49,748 nucleotides of DNA from Baaleninema simplex PCC 7105 (GTDB lineage Bacteria; Cyanobacteriota; Cyanobacteriia; Cyanobacteriales; Geitlerinemataceae): positions 2,855,427-2,905,174 of the forward strand of contig NZ_KB235958.1 in the NCBI RefSeq assembly GCF_000332355.1. The letters are read 5' to 3'. Every line of letters begins with the position of its first letter. The first letter of the stretch is position 1. A program made the translations under genes and the position numbers. This document shows, piece after piece, positions 1 through 7,008 of this stretch. The notes under the pieces are model-generated. The model did not search any database. It saw only the letters and a program-made list of their open reading frames with translations, and was not told the DNA's origin.

Positions 1-135
1 TGTGGAATCGTTCTGGCGGGGACTTGAAGTTATCTGAGTTCAAGTCTAGTCAAGAGGTTGAGAAGCAGGAAATCCTTGGTGTGAACCAAGGAATCTCCCA
101 GCATACCCATTAGGGTTGCTGGGAGAGGATGTCAA
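1..135 (+). mobile_element. Right end of an IS200/IS605 (TnpB-type) element, solo relic
   Basis: The sequence ends in the terminus GGGAGAGGATGTCAA, which recurs at 3948-3962 and inverted at 22252. Three successive stem-loops can be drawn: GACTTGAA/TTCAAGTC (21-46), CCTTGGT/ACCAAGG (74-91) and CTCCCAGCA/TGCTGGGAG (95-125). In TnpB elements the 3' end of tnpB plus the right end is transcribed as the omega RNA, and this region has that kind of layout. No tnpB open frame is present, and the left part lies outside the window. The end lies directly against an IS66 fragment. The assignment to IS200/IS605 is by pattern; the RNA role is inference. Confidence 0.65.
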
Positions 136-136
136 A

Positions 137-288
137 GCCGCCAAGGAAGCTAAAATATCCCAAGTGCGAGCGCTGGATTCGGTCTTATTGCTGCAAGAGA
201 CCTTGCGAGCGATGAGGGCGGGACGTAACTGTCGTTCGGCGGGATTATTGGTGGCCTCGACTTGAGGTAAATCCAGAACATTTTGCCT
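137..288 (-). pseudogene. IS66-family transposase, C-terminal fragment
   Basis: Read on the minus strand, this stretch encodes VLDLPQVEATNNPAERQLRP, followed by ALIARKVSCSNKTES and then ARTWDILASLAA. That is the typical end of IS66 TnpC transposases: the catalytic Glu-containing NN.AER.LRP block followed by RK.S..NKT. A TGA codon lies in frame just upstream, and the reading frame stops downstream at the junction with the IS200/IS605-type end at 135. Only about 50 codons remain, so the gene is dead. The fragment appears to have been split by insertion of the neighbouring element. Confidence 0.7.
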
Positions 289-289
289 T

Positions 290-420
290 CAGGCAAGGGG
301 CTGTGGATGGATAAGCGGCGCGGGGCAGGAATACCCAATCGCGAGGCTTCGCCGTGAGCGTCAGCCGAACGGTTGGGAAGCCCGCACTGTACCTGTAGGG
401 TCAGCGTCGGGAGGATGTCA
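290..420 (+). mobile_element. Second, divergent IS200/IS605-like right end
   Basis: The stretch ends in GTCGGGAGGATGTCA. This resembles the GGGAGAGGATGTCAA terminus of the neighbouring relic and of the copies at 3.96 and 22.25 kb. Upstream sequence has the look of a decayed tnpB 3' end, but no long frame is left. The last three bases supply the stop codon of the adjacent minus-strand gene. The call rests on the shared terminus and general structure only. Confidence 0.4.
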
Positions 421-1023
421 ATATCCGAAGCTAATGTCGTCTACAGCTAGTTCTCCATCGAACGCGTAAAACGTGACGCGATGAATGTTGGGGGCTTTAA
501 CGATGAGTTGATAGTTAGGGGGGGTCGTCTTTTTGCTGTCGGCGAGGTTCGACGAGGGGAGTTCGGCGCGGGCGATCGTTTCTCCAAGATGGTTGTACGC
601 CGACATCGCGGTAATTCTGGAACTGGTGATGAATCCCGATACGAACTGAACGGGATGGCTGAATTTCAACTCGAGAAATCCATTTTGAGGCGCACCCATC
701 AGTAGGATTTCGCCTGAGTGGGTGGGATAGGCGGGATTCGACGGACAAACGGCGATCGCGTTGTCGAATTGGACGCCCCACCGTGCGAATTGATCTCGCA
801 CGACTTCAAAACGTTCTAAGCCTTCAAAGTCTAGGCGTACGCAGGCTGGAAGCTGGGAGCTGTAAGTTCGGTCTGTAGAACCTTGTCGTTCGACTCGAGC
901 GATCGTGCTGTTCGTGGCAGCAGTGCGATCGCCCTCTAGCCATCTCGACGCGGTGTCGAAACTATCCCAGGGATAAATGATTGACTCTAGCATAGTCTTG
1001 TCCGATGCTGTAAACCCACGCAA
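418..1023 (-). CDS. Hypothetical exported-type beta-sandwich protein (PEP-CTERM-like ectodomain)
   Basis: This 201-residue protein has no recognisable catalytic motif. Its second half (about residues 105-201) has the pattern of cyanobacterial PEP-CTERM/discoidin-like ectodomains. A stretch on the lines of FSHPVQFVSGF is followed by AYNHLGETIA, an 'NIHRVTFYAFDGELAVDD' type strand and the terminal DDISFGY. No clear signal peptide or C-terminal sorting anchor is seen, so the protein may be cytoplasmic or truncated. An alternative start is Met11 at 993. Its TGA stop (418-420) is formed by the terminal bases of an IS200/IS605-like end, so the original C-terminus, perhaps including an anchor, may have been cut off. 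Function unknown. Confidence 0.6.
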   Translation of the reverse strand: MRGFTASDKTMLESIIYPWDSFDTASRWLEGDRTAATNSTIARVERQGSTDRTYSSQLPACVRLDFEGLERFEVVRDQFARWGVQFDNAIAVCPSNPAYPTHSGEILLMGAPQNGFLELKFSHPVQFVSGFITSSRITAMSAYNHLGETIARAELPSSNLADSKKTTPPNYQLIVKAPNIHRVTFYAFDGELAVDDISFGY

Positions 1024-1054
1024 ATGCTGGCGCGAGACCCGTGACGATCTTTGG

Positions 1055-1110
1055 CGATCGAAGTTTTCTTTAGGCTTCGATCGTTTGTTTGGTGAGGGGT
1101 AAAACCCCTC
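1055..1110. repeat. Two adjacent hairpins between divergent genes
   Basis: CGATCGAAG (1055-1063) pairs with CTTCGATCG (1075-1083). A second perfect hairpin, GAGGGGT-AAA-ACCCCTC, lies at 1094-1110. They sit between the start of the minus-strand gene at 1023 and the plus-strand gene at 1196. No T-run follows, so they are not obvious terminators; they could be operators or leader structures. Nothing else is seen in this gap. Confidence 0.45.
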
Positions 1111-1195
1111 ATTCAGATTTTATCAGACTGTCAAGGACGAGGTTATGTACAATCGATACCGTTACGTTCGTTTTTAAGCCTTATTTATTTATTGT

Positions 1196-1438
1196 ATGCC
1201 TCCCAAATGGCCTGAAAAACCCGACCCGAAAGACCCGGCGTACCGACGCTTGGGCGATCGCATCAATTTCGCCTTGCACGTAGCAATTTTCGCCGCTTGT
1301 AATTCCGGCGCTTGGTTTTTCTACACCCTTTATCGTATCGACGAACCTTGGACGCTTTGGGCGAGTGCGATTTGGGGTGCAGTCTTGTTCGCTCACGGCG
1401 TTTACATCTTTGGACTGGCAAACTACTCCCAATCTTAA
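1196..1438 (+). CDS. 2TM-domain small membrane protein
   Basis: An 80-residue protein with a charged N-terminus (PKWPEKPDPKDPAYRRLGDR) followed by two hydrophobic segments at about residues 23-45 and 52-75. The layout 'YRRLGDRINFALHVAIFAAC ... WTLWASAIWGAVLFAHGVYIF' is that of the small cyanobacterial 2TM-domain proteins (PF13239-like), which sit in the cytoplasmic membrane and have no known reaction. Start at the ATG at 1196; no clear Shine-Dalgarno. The DUF2862 gene follows 70 bp downstream on the same strand, so they may be cotranscribed. Confidence 0.7.
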   Translation: MPPKWPEKPDPKDPAYRRLGDRINFALHVAIFAACNSGAWFFYTLYRIDEPWTLWASAIWGAVLFAHGVYIFGLANYSQS

Positions 1439-1508
1439 GTCGGTCGGGGAAGAAACCCTGATACACTATGGGGTGGTTTTATCGAAAACACAGGTTAATC
1501 GAGCTGTG

Positions 1509-1706
1509 ATGGAAGTAGGTCAAAAGGTTAAAGTGCGTCGGATTCGCGATCGCGTCCCGAGCGACATCGTTAGTCAAATCAAACAAAATCCCGTCGGAAC
1601 GGTTTCTGAGTACAAAATGGTCGATGGCAGTGGTATCGGCGTCGTCGTGACGTTCGATCGCGGCTTTTCGACCTGGTTCTTTGAAGACGAACTCGAACCC
1701 GCGTAA
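1509..1706 (+). CDS. DUF2862 family protein
   Basis: A 65-residue protein beginning MEVGQKVKVRRIRDRVP and ending FDRGFSTWFFEDELEPA. This matches the short cyanobacterial/plastid DUF2862 family (PF11061), a small SH3-like barrel of unknown function, over its whole length. The in-frame sequence upstream of this Met overlaps the preceding gene in another frame and shows no family similarity, so the start at 1509 is preferred. A strong terminator follows at 1728-1766. No biochemical role can be stated. Confidence 0.75.
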   Translation: MEVGQKVKVRRIRDRVPSDIVSQIKQNPVGTVSEYKMVDGSGIGVVVTFDRGFSTWFFEDELEPA

Positions 1707-1727
1707 ACGATTGCAACGATCGATATA

Positions 1728-1766
1728 GGGGGGGGACGGTAACATCAATTCCGAGCCCCCCTTTTT
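1728..1766 (+). terminator. Rho-independent terminator after DUF2862 gene
   Basis: A run of G (1728-1735) pairs with CCCCCC (1756-1761) across a 20-nt loop and is followed by TTTTT (1762-1766). It lies 22 bp after the stop of the DUF2862 gene. Confidence 0.75.
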
Positions 1767-1798
1767 CAGTCAGCAGTCAGCAGTCAGCAGTCAGCAGT
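1767..1798. repeat. Heptamer short tandem repeat (STRR)
   Basis: Four and a half head-to-tail copies of the 7-mer CAGTCAG/TCAGCAG. This is the heptanucleotide STRR class long described in filamentous cyanobacteria. It lies directly after a terminator. Confidence 0.8.
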
Positions 1799-1822
1799 GG
1801 AGACAGTTTTCAGTTTTCAGTA

Positions 1823-1862
1823 GGTGCGTGACGATCGATCGTGAGATCGATCTCCACGTACC
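1823..1862. repeat. GGTGCGTGAC inverted-repeat element, short copy
   Basis: The arm GGTGCGTGACGATCGATC pairs imperfectly with GATCGATCTCCACGTACC. It is a compact member of a palindromic family that recurs at 3124, 22121, 35829, 35915 and 37505. The remaining bases up to the ATPase start at 2035 show no gene. Confidence 0.55.
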
Positions 1863-2034
1863 GCCAACTGCCTTCGGGCGAGGGGGGGAGAGTTCGCCCG
1901 ATCGCTTTTATTTAAAATTAGCTCTAAGGCTTGCTGAATGAGGAATTTGGGGAATTTGGGGAGGGAGAGGCGATCGCGCTGAAGGGGGGCGATCGCGCTA
2001 TCTTCAGAAATTGTAACGATATGTATTTCTTTTT

Positions 2035-3123
2035 ATGGCACAGATTCTGACATTTCTAGGAAAAGGCGGTACCGGACGCACCACCATGGCCATCGCCACG
2101 GCGAAATACCACGCCAGCTTCGGACGGCGCGTGTTACTCGCCAGTCAAGGATCGGGTCCGGAATTTAGCTTGCTGCTGGGGGCGTCGGTGGCCTCGGAAC
2201 CGACAGAAATCGAGCCGAACTTGCAGGCGATTCAGTTTTATACGCCCTATATGCTCGAGCAAGGGTGGGAACAGGTGAAGAGTTTAGAGGCGAAATATCT
2301 GCGAACGCCGTTTTTTAAGGAAGTCTACGGGCAAGAACTGGCGGTTTTACCGGGAATGGATAGCGCCTTCGCCATCAACGCCGTGCGAGAGTACGATGCG
2401 AGCGGGAAATACGATGTCATCGTCTACGATGGAACCGGCGATCGCGATACGCTGCGAATGTTGGGAATCGCAGAAATTGCAGGCTGGTATCTGCGCCGTT
2501 TTCGCCAGGTTCTCGAGGGTTCGGATATCGTGCGGGCTTTGTCGCCGTTCGTGCAACCGGTGAGCAGTGCCGTGTTAAACGTCGATTGGTCACAAACGGA
2601 GTTTACCCCCGATCAGCTCGACGATTTACTCGGTGAGGGCAAACAGACGCTCTCCAATGCCAAACGGATCGCAGCCTATTTGGTAACGACGGAGGATCCG
2701 GCGGCGATCGCCGTGGCAAAATACCGTTGGGGGGAAGCCCAACAAATCGGCTTGACGGTCGGGGGCATCGTTCTCAATCGCAGGAGCTTCAGCGAGACGA
2801 TCGCGGCGGAATTCGCCCCGCTGACGCTGAGTGCAGTTCCCACCAAAGTCGGCGACGACTGGCAGCCGATTATTGAAAATTTACCGGATTTCGAGAGTGT
2901 CGCCAACGCCCCGAAACCGATGGAAATCGACCTCGCCGCGCAAACGGTACGGTTGTTCTTGCCGGGATTCGATAAAAAACAAGTCAAACTGATTCAGTCG
3001 GGGCCCGAGGTGACCGTCGAAGCTGGGGAACAACGGCACAATATCTTTTTACCCCCGGCGTTGCAGGGTAAGTCCGTGAAAGGGGCGAAGTTTCAGAATC
3101 AGTATCTGACGATTTCGTTCTAG
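2035..3123 (+). CDS. ArsA/Get3-like ATPase with HSP20-like C-terminal domain
   Basis: A 362-residue soluble P-loop ATPase. Residues 8-17 (GKGGTGRTTM) form a deviant Walker A with the signature Lys of the SIMIBI class (ArsA, Get3, MinD). DVIVYDGTGDRDTLRML (about 125-141) is the Walker B/switch region, although the usual D-T-A-P-T-G motif is altered. The last 70-75 residues (from about 295: MEIDLAAQTVRLFLPG...) look like the ArsA HSP20-like beta-domain found in cyanobacterial and plastid homologues. The family hydrolyses ATP to move or chaperone a client: tail-anchored proteins for Get3, arsenite for ArsA. No arsB or arsenic genes are nearby, so arsenite export is not supported. Single gene; start at ATG 2035, no clear Shine-Dalgarno. 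Confidence 0.85.
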   Translation: MAQILTFLGKGGTGRTTMAIATAKYHASFGRRVLLASQGSGPEFSLLLGASVASEPTEIEPNLQAIQFYTPYMLEQGWEQVKSLEAKYLRTPFFKEVYGQELAVLPGMDSAFAINAVREYDASGKYDVIVYDGTGDRDTLRMLGIAEIAGWYLRRFRQVLEGSDIVRALSPFVQPVSSAVLNVDWSQTEFTPDQLDDLLGEGKQTLSNAKRIAAYLVTTEDPAAIAVAKYRWGEAQQIGLTVGGIVLNRRSFSETIAAEFAPLTLSAVPTKVGDDWQPIIENLPDFESVANAPKPMEIDLAAQTVRLFLPGFDKKQVKLIQSGPEVTVEAGEQRHNIFLPPALQGKSVKGAKFQNQYLTISF

Positions 3124-3198
3124 TCGGTGCGTGACGCGGAAAGGCGATTTTAAGGTCTACATCCCCAGCATTTGCAGCCGCGTCACACACCCTACCAC
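3124..3198. repeat. GTGCGTGAC-type inverted repeat
   Basis: The arms GGTGCGTGACGCGG and CCGCGTCACACACCC pair directly behind the stop codon of the ArsA-like gene, forming a long hairpin. The right arm carries ACACACCCTACCAC, the complement of the GTAGGGTG start seen in other copies. It overlaps the 3' end of the small minus-strand gene. Confidence 0.65.
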
Positions 3199-3410
3199 GA
3201 GGTTTCGAGGCGTCGCTGGTGATTGTGGCGGGTTCGTTCATCAAGCACAAGCCGAAATTGAACGCGGCTAAGCTTCCGGTACCGATGGCGAACCAGCGAT
3301 CGCAGGCACGATTTGCGAATCACCGCTTCGCCGAACAAACTTAACCCAAAGCCGACAAACAGCAATCCGGCGATACCTTTTACAAGCCACAGTTGGCGTT
3401 CTCGTTTCAT
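3192..3410 (-). CDS. Small hypothetical membrane protein, possibly degraded
   Basis: A 72-residue frame starting MKRERQLWLVKGIAGLLFVG, with one hydrophobic helix (about residues 9-29) that includes GFGLSLFGEAVIRKS. That combination resembles a small cyanobacterial membrane-protein family with a 'G(L/F)xLFGEAVI' motif. After residue 34 the sequence becomes Arg/His-rich and unlike a folded domain, and it runs into the palindromic repeat. The C-terminus may therefore be frameshifted or truncated. Function unknown; whether it is expressed is uncertain. Confidence 0.4.
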   Translation of the reverse strand: MKRERQLWLVKGIAGLLFVGFGLSLFGEAVIRKSCLRSLVRHRYRKLSRVQFRLVLDERTRHNHQRRLETSW

Positions 3411-3540
3411 GGGGCGCGATCGCAGAATAGACAACCAGAGCGATCGTACGGCCAGTTTGAGGGACGGCGCGATCTCGAACTGGGGAAACTCCCGCGATCG
3501 CAGTAGTTGTTTCGGGCAAAAACTCTCTATCAAGATCCGT

Positions 3541-3962
3541 CGCAGTACTCCGCCTATACCGCGAAGCGGTTAGGGGGTGGTGAAGCGGCGGTGAGTTGAG
3601 GTGCGTCCCCTGAACAATGCGATAGCGAGAGAAGGGGATAGCGCCGAAACGAGCCATCAAATATAATTGATAAGGTGGTAACACGCTGAAAACATACGGA
3701 TAGCTCATCCAGTAGGCAGCCCAGAAGTAACGGTTAAGACACTGGCAACCTGTATAGAGCATAAAGCCCAAAACCAAAAATCAGATCCGTCCGGCTTGGG
3801 GGCACCAAGTGGACGTAAAACAAAAAGCCTGTGGAATCGTTCTGGCGGGGACTTGAAGTTATTTGAGTTCAAGTCTAGTCAAGAGGTTGAGAAGCAGGAA
3901 ATTCTTGGTGTGAACCAGGGAATCTCCCTGCATACCCGATAGGGTTGCTGGGAGAGGATGTC
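3541..3962 (+). mobile_element. Non-autonomous IS200/IS605-derived element, copy A
   Basis: A roughly 420-bp element related over almost its whole length to the inverted copy at 22252-22738. The presumed left end (3541-3600) carries a hairpin ACCGC-GAA-GCGGT. The right end (3830-3962) carries the same stem-loop series and GGGAGAGGATGTCAA terminus as the solo end at 1-135. Between them only short, broken frames remain and no Tyr-transposase (TnpA) motif, so movement would need a transposase supplied in trans. It lies 86 bp before the P-type ATPase start and therefore occupies that gene's likely promoter region. Confidence 0.65.
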
Positions 3963-4048
3963 AAGCTGGGAATATCGCGGATCGTCTTGCCCGAACCGAC
4001 ACCGGGCCCCCAACGATCCGTCACCGATGCCGCGATCGCCTTCGCATT

Positions 4049-6877
4049 ATGGCCTTTTCTCCGCCTTCTCCAAACCCGACGGGCTACGACCCCTCGCGAG
4101 CGTGGCACGCCCTCAGCCCCCACGACGCCCTCACTTTCCTCGACAGCGACGCCGAACGAGGATTGACGGACGCGCAAGTCCGCCAACGCCTGCAAGTTTT
4201 CGGTTGGAACGAAATCCGAGAAACAGCCGGTCGCAGCAACCTCGTCATTTTGTGGGAACAGTTTACCAACGTCATGTTGCTGATGCTGACGGGCGTCGCC
4301 ATCGTCTCAGCACTGTTAGATTTGCGTCAGGGAATTTTTCCCCGAGATGCCGTCGCAATTTTCACCATCGTCATTCTCAACGCAATTTTAGGCTTTTTCC
4401 AAGAAAGTCGAGCTGAAAAAGCCCTAGCCGCCCTCAAACGGCTGTCTGCGCCCCAAGTGCGCGTCGTCCGCAGCGGCATTCCCAGCGAAATTGCGGCCAA
4501 AGAACTGGTTCCCGGCGATATCGTTCTCCTCGAAACAGGGGGGTCTGTGGCGGCGGACGCGCGCTTGCTGGAAGCTCGAAATTTATCCATCCGAGAAGCT
4601 GCCCTAACCGGGGAATCGGAAGCCGTCAGCAAACAGGCCGATCTCCGCTGTCACGAAGAGGCGGCGTTGGGCGAGCGATCGAACTTGGTGTTTCAAGGGA
4701 CTGAAATCGCCAGCGGCCGCGGCCGGGCTGTGGTGACGAAAACCGGCATGAATACTGAAATCGGACAGATTGCGACGCTATTGCAATCTGTCGAAAGCGA
4801 AGCGACTCCCCTGCAACAGCGCATGGCGGAACTGGCCAACGTTCTGGTTCTCGGTTCCCTGCTGTTGGTGGCGTTCGTCGTCAGCGTCGGCGTGTTGCAA
4901 ACTGGATGGAGTCAGTTTCGGGCGTTGTTGGAAGTGTCGCTGAGTATGGCGGTGGCGGTGGTTCCCGAAGGACTTCCCGCCGTGGTCACGGTGACGTTAG
5001 CCATCGGAACCCAGCGCATGGTGCGTCACAACGCTCTGATTCGCAAACTGGCGGCGGTGGAAACCTTGGGATCGGTGACGACGATTTGCTCGGATAAAAC
5101 CGGAACGCTGACCCAAAATAAAATGGTGGTGCAGTGGGTGCAGACGGGGACGCAGAACCTGAGCGTGACGGGAGAGGGCTACCAGCCCAGCGGTCAGTGG
5201 CGCGAACGAACGCCGTTACACGATCGCGATCGCCCTTCGGACCCGATCGTCGATCGCACTCACCCCGACCTACAACGGTTGTTGTACGCCTGCATTCTCT
5301 GTAACGACGCACTGTTGAAACAAAGCGGCAATACTTGGGACGTTATTGGAGATGCCACCGAAGGCGCGTTGCTGTCTCTGGCGGGAAAGGCCGGGTTGTT
5401 CCGCGAAGCGATCGCCCCGAAAATGCCTCGCATTGCCGAAATTCCCTTTTCCTCCGAACGCAAGCGGATGTCCGTGACGGTCAAACGACCGGATATCGAA
5501 TCGAACGAAGACGCCCCCTATCTCCTCATGATGAAAGGCTCTCCCGAGGTGGTGTTAGAGCGGTGTACTCAGGTGCGACGGGGCGATCGCACCCATCCCC
5601 TCAGCAAGCGCGGCCGCCAAATTTTGCTCGATCGCAGCAATCGCATGGCGGCCCGAGGGTTTCGCGTTTTGGGCTTGGCCGAACGCCCCCTCGACACCCT
5701 CCCTGACAGCGACGCTGACGCCCTCGAACAACAGCTCGTTTGGCTGGGTTGGGTGGGAATGCTCGACGCCCCGCGCCCGGAAGCCCAAGACGCCGTAGCA
5801 CGCTGTCGAGAAGCGGGAATTCGTCCGGTGATGATTACCGGCGACCACCGCCTCACCGCCCAAGCGATCGCCTACGATTTGGGCATCGCGCGACCGGGCG
5901 ATCGCGTCCTCACCGGGCAAGAGTTAGATCGCTTGTCTCCAGACGCCCTCGAGGAACAGGTCGATCTCGTCAGCGTGTACGCCCGAGTTTCCCCCAAACA
6001 CAAACTCGACATCGTCCGCGCCCTGCAAAAGCGGGGTCGGATCGTCGCCATGACGGGAGACGGCGTGAACGATGCCCCCGCCCTCAAACAAGCCGACATC
6101 GGCATTGCTATGGGGTTAACCGGAACTGACGTGAGTAAGGAAGCTAGCAATACCATCTTGCTCGACGACAACTTCGCCACCATCGTCAGAGCCACCGAAG
6201 AAGGGCGCGTCGTCTACGACAACATTCGCCGTTTCATCCGCTACGTTTTAGGTAGCAACGTCGGGGAAGTGTTAACCATCGGTTCGGCGCCTCTCCTCGG
6301 CTTGGGGGGCGCTCCCCTCTCGCCGCTACAGATTCTCTGGATGAACCTCGTCACCGACGGACTTCCTGCCTTAGCCTTAGCCATGGAACCGGCCGAACCC
6401 AAGGTGATGCAGCGTCCCCCGTACAGTCCCCACGAAAGTATTTTTGCTCGGGGGCTGGGGGTGTATATTCTCCGCATCGGCGTTGTGTTTTCGGTATTGA
6501 CGATCGCCTTGATGACTTGGGGATACCGCTACGCTCACAGTTTCGGCGACCCCGATCGCTGGAAAACTATGGTGTTTACGACGTTGTGTTTGGCGCAAAT
6601 GGGTCACGCGTTAGCGGCGCGATCGACGACGCAACTGACGGTCGAACTGAACCCGCGATCGAATCTCTACGTTTGGGGCGCGGTTATCCTGACGACAGTG
6701 TTACAACTGATGTTGATTTACGTGACGCCGTTGCGGAACTTTTTCGGAACCTATCTGTTAAGTCCACTGGAACTTGCGGTATGTTTCGGATTTAGTCTGT
6801 TGGTGTTCGTGTGGCTCGAGGGAGAAAAACTCCTTTATCGGTGGCTTTCTCGGCGTAAAAAAACACGAGCGTTATAA
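4049..6877 (+). CDS. Ca2+-type (P2A) cation-transporting P-type ATPase
   Basis: A 942-residue membrane pump. Order: N-terminal cation-ATPase domain (about 18-90); TGES actuator motif (188-191); PEGLP in M4 with Glu307; the phosphorylation motif DKTGTLT at Asp349; nucleotide domain with KGSPE; hinge TGDGVND; and C-terminal helices. Ca2+-site ligands of the SERCA class are present: the M4 Val-Ala-Val-Val-Pro-Glu, the M5 SNVGE and the M6 NLVTDG. This supports a Ca2+-ATPase (PacL-like), although Mn2+ or mixed specificity cannot be excluded. It would export cations across the cytoplasmic membrane using ATP. The upstream region is occupied by an IS-derived element, so the native promoter may have changed. 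The start at 4049 precedes the usual N-terminal domain by about 18 residues. Confidence 0.9.
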   Translation: MAFSPPSPNPTGYDPSRAWHALSPHDALTFLDSDAERGLTDAQVRQRLQVFGWNEIRETAGRSNLVILWEQFTNVMLLMLTGVAIVSALLDLRQGIFPRDAVAIFTIVILNAILGFFQESRAEKALAALKRLSAPQVRVVRSGIPSEIAAKELVPGDIVLLETGGSVAADARLLEARNLSIREAALTGESEAVSKQADLRCHEEAALGERSNLVFQGTEIASGRGRAVVTKTGMNTEIGQIATLLQSVESEATPLQQRMAELANVLVLGSLLLVAFVVSVGVLQTGWSQFRALLEVSLSMAVAVVPEGLPAVVTVTLAIGTQRMVRHNALIRKLAAVETLGSVTTICSDKTGTLTQNKMVVQWVQTGTQNLSVTGEGYQPSGQWRERTPLHDRDRPSDPIVDRTHPDLQRLLYACILCNDALLKQSGNTWDVIGDATEGALLSLAGKAGLFREAIAPKMPRIAEIPFSSERKRMSVTVKRPDIESNEDAPYLLMMKGSPEVVLERCTQVRRGDRTHPLSKRGRQILLDRSNRMAARGFRVLGLAERPLDTLPDSDADALEQQLVWLGWVGMLDAPRPEAQDAVARCREAGIRPVMITGDHRLTAQAIAYDLGIARPGDRVLTGQELDRLSPDALEEQVDLVSVYARVSPKHKLDIVRALQKRGRIVAMTGDGVNDAPALKQADIGIAMGLTGTDVSKEASNTILLDDNFATIVRATEEGRVVYDNIRRFIRYVLGSNVGEVLTIGSAPLLGLGGAPLSPLQILWMNLVTDGLPALALAMEPAEPKVMQRPPYSPHESIFARGLGVYILRIGVVFSVLTIALMTWGYRYAHSFGDPDRWKTMVFTTLCLAQMGHALAARSTTQLTVELNPRSNLYVWGAVILTTVLQLMLIYVTPLRNFFGTYLLSPLELAVCFGFSLLVFVWLEGEKLLYRWLSRRKKTRAL

Positions 6878-7008
6878 CTCGACTTCAACAGTGTATTGTC
6901 GGATCTCGTCTGGTTGTCAAATTTGTTAGAACAGCTATCTCTGACGGTTTCAAGAGTGTCGCGACCTCTGACACTTTCCTCACTTTACTCTCTTTTTAGT
7001 TCGTCTGT

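Noticed and set aside
2035-3123. Arsenic resistance function for the ArsA-like ATPase
   Set aside because: No arsB, arsC or arsR nearby. Cys metal-site residues of true ArsA are not evident, and the HSP20-like tail fits the cyanobacterial Get3-like group better.
3268-3777. Long minus-strand open frame over copy A, matched by a plus-strand frame at 22435-22812
   Set aside because: The frames only follow the shared element sequence, change length through the 45-bp palindrome, and match no protein family. Similarity reflects the repeat, not coding selection.
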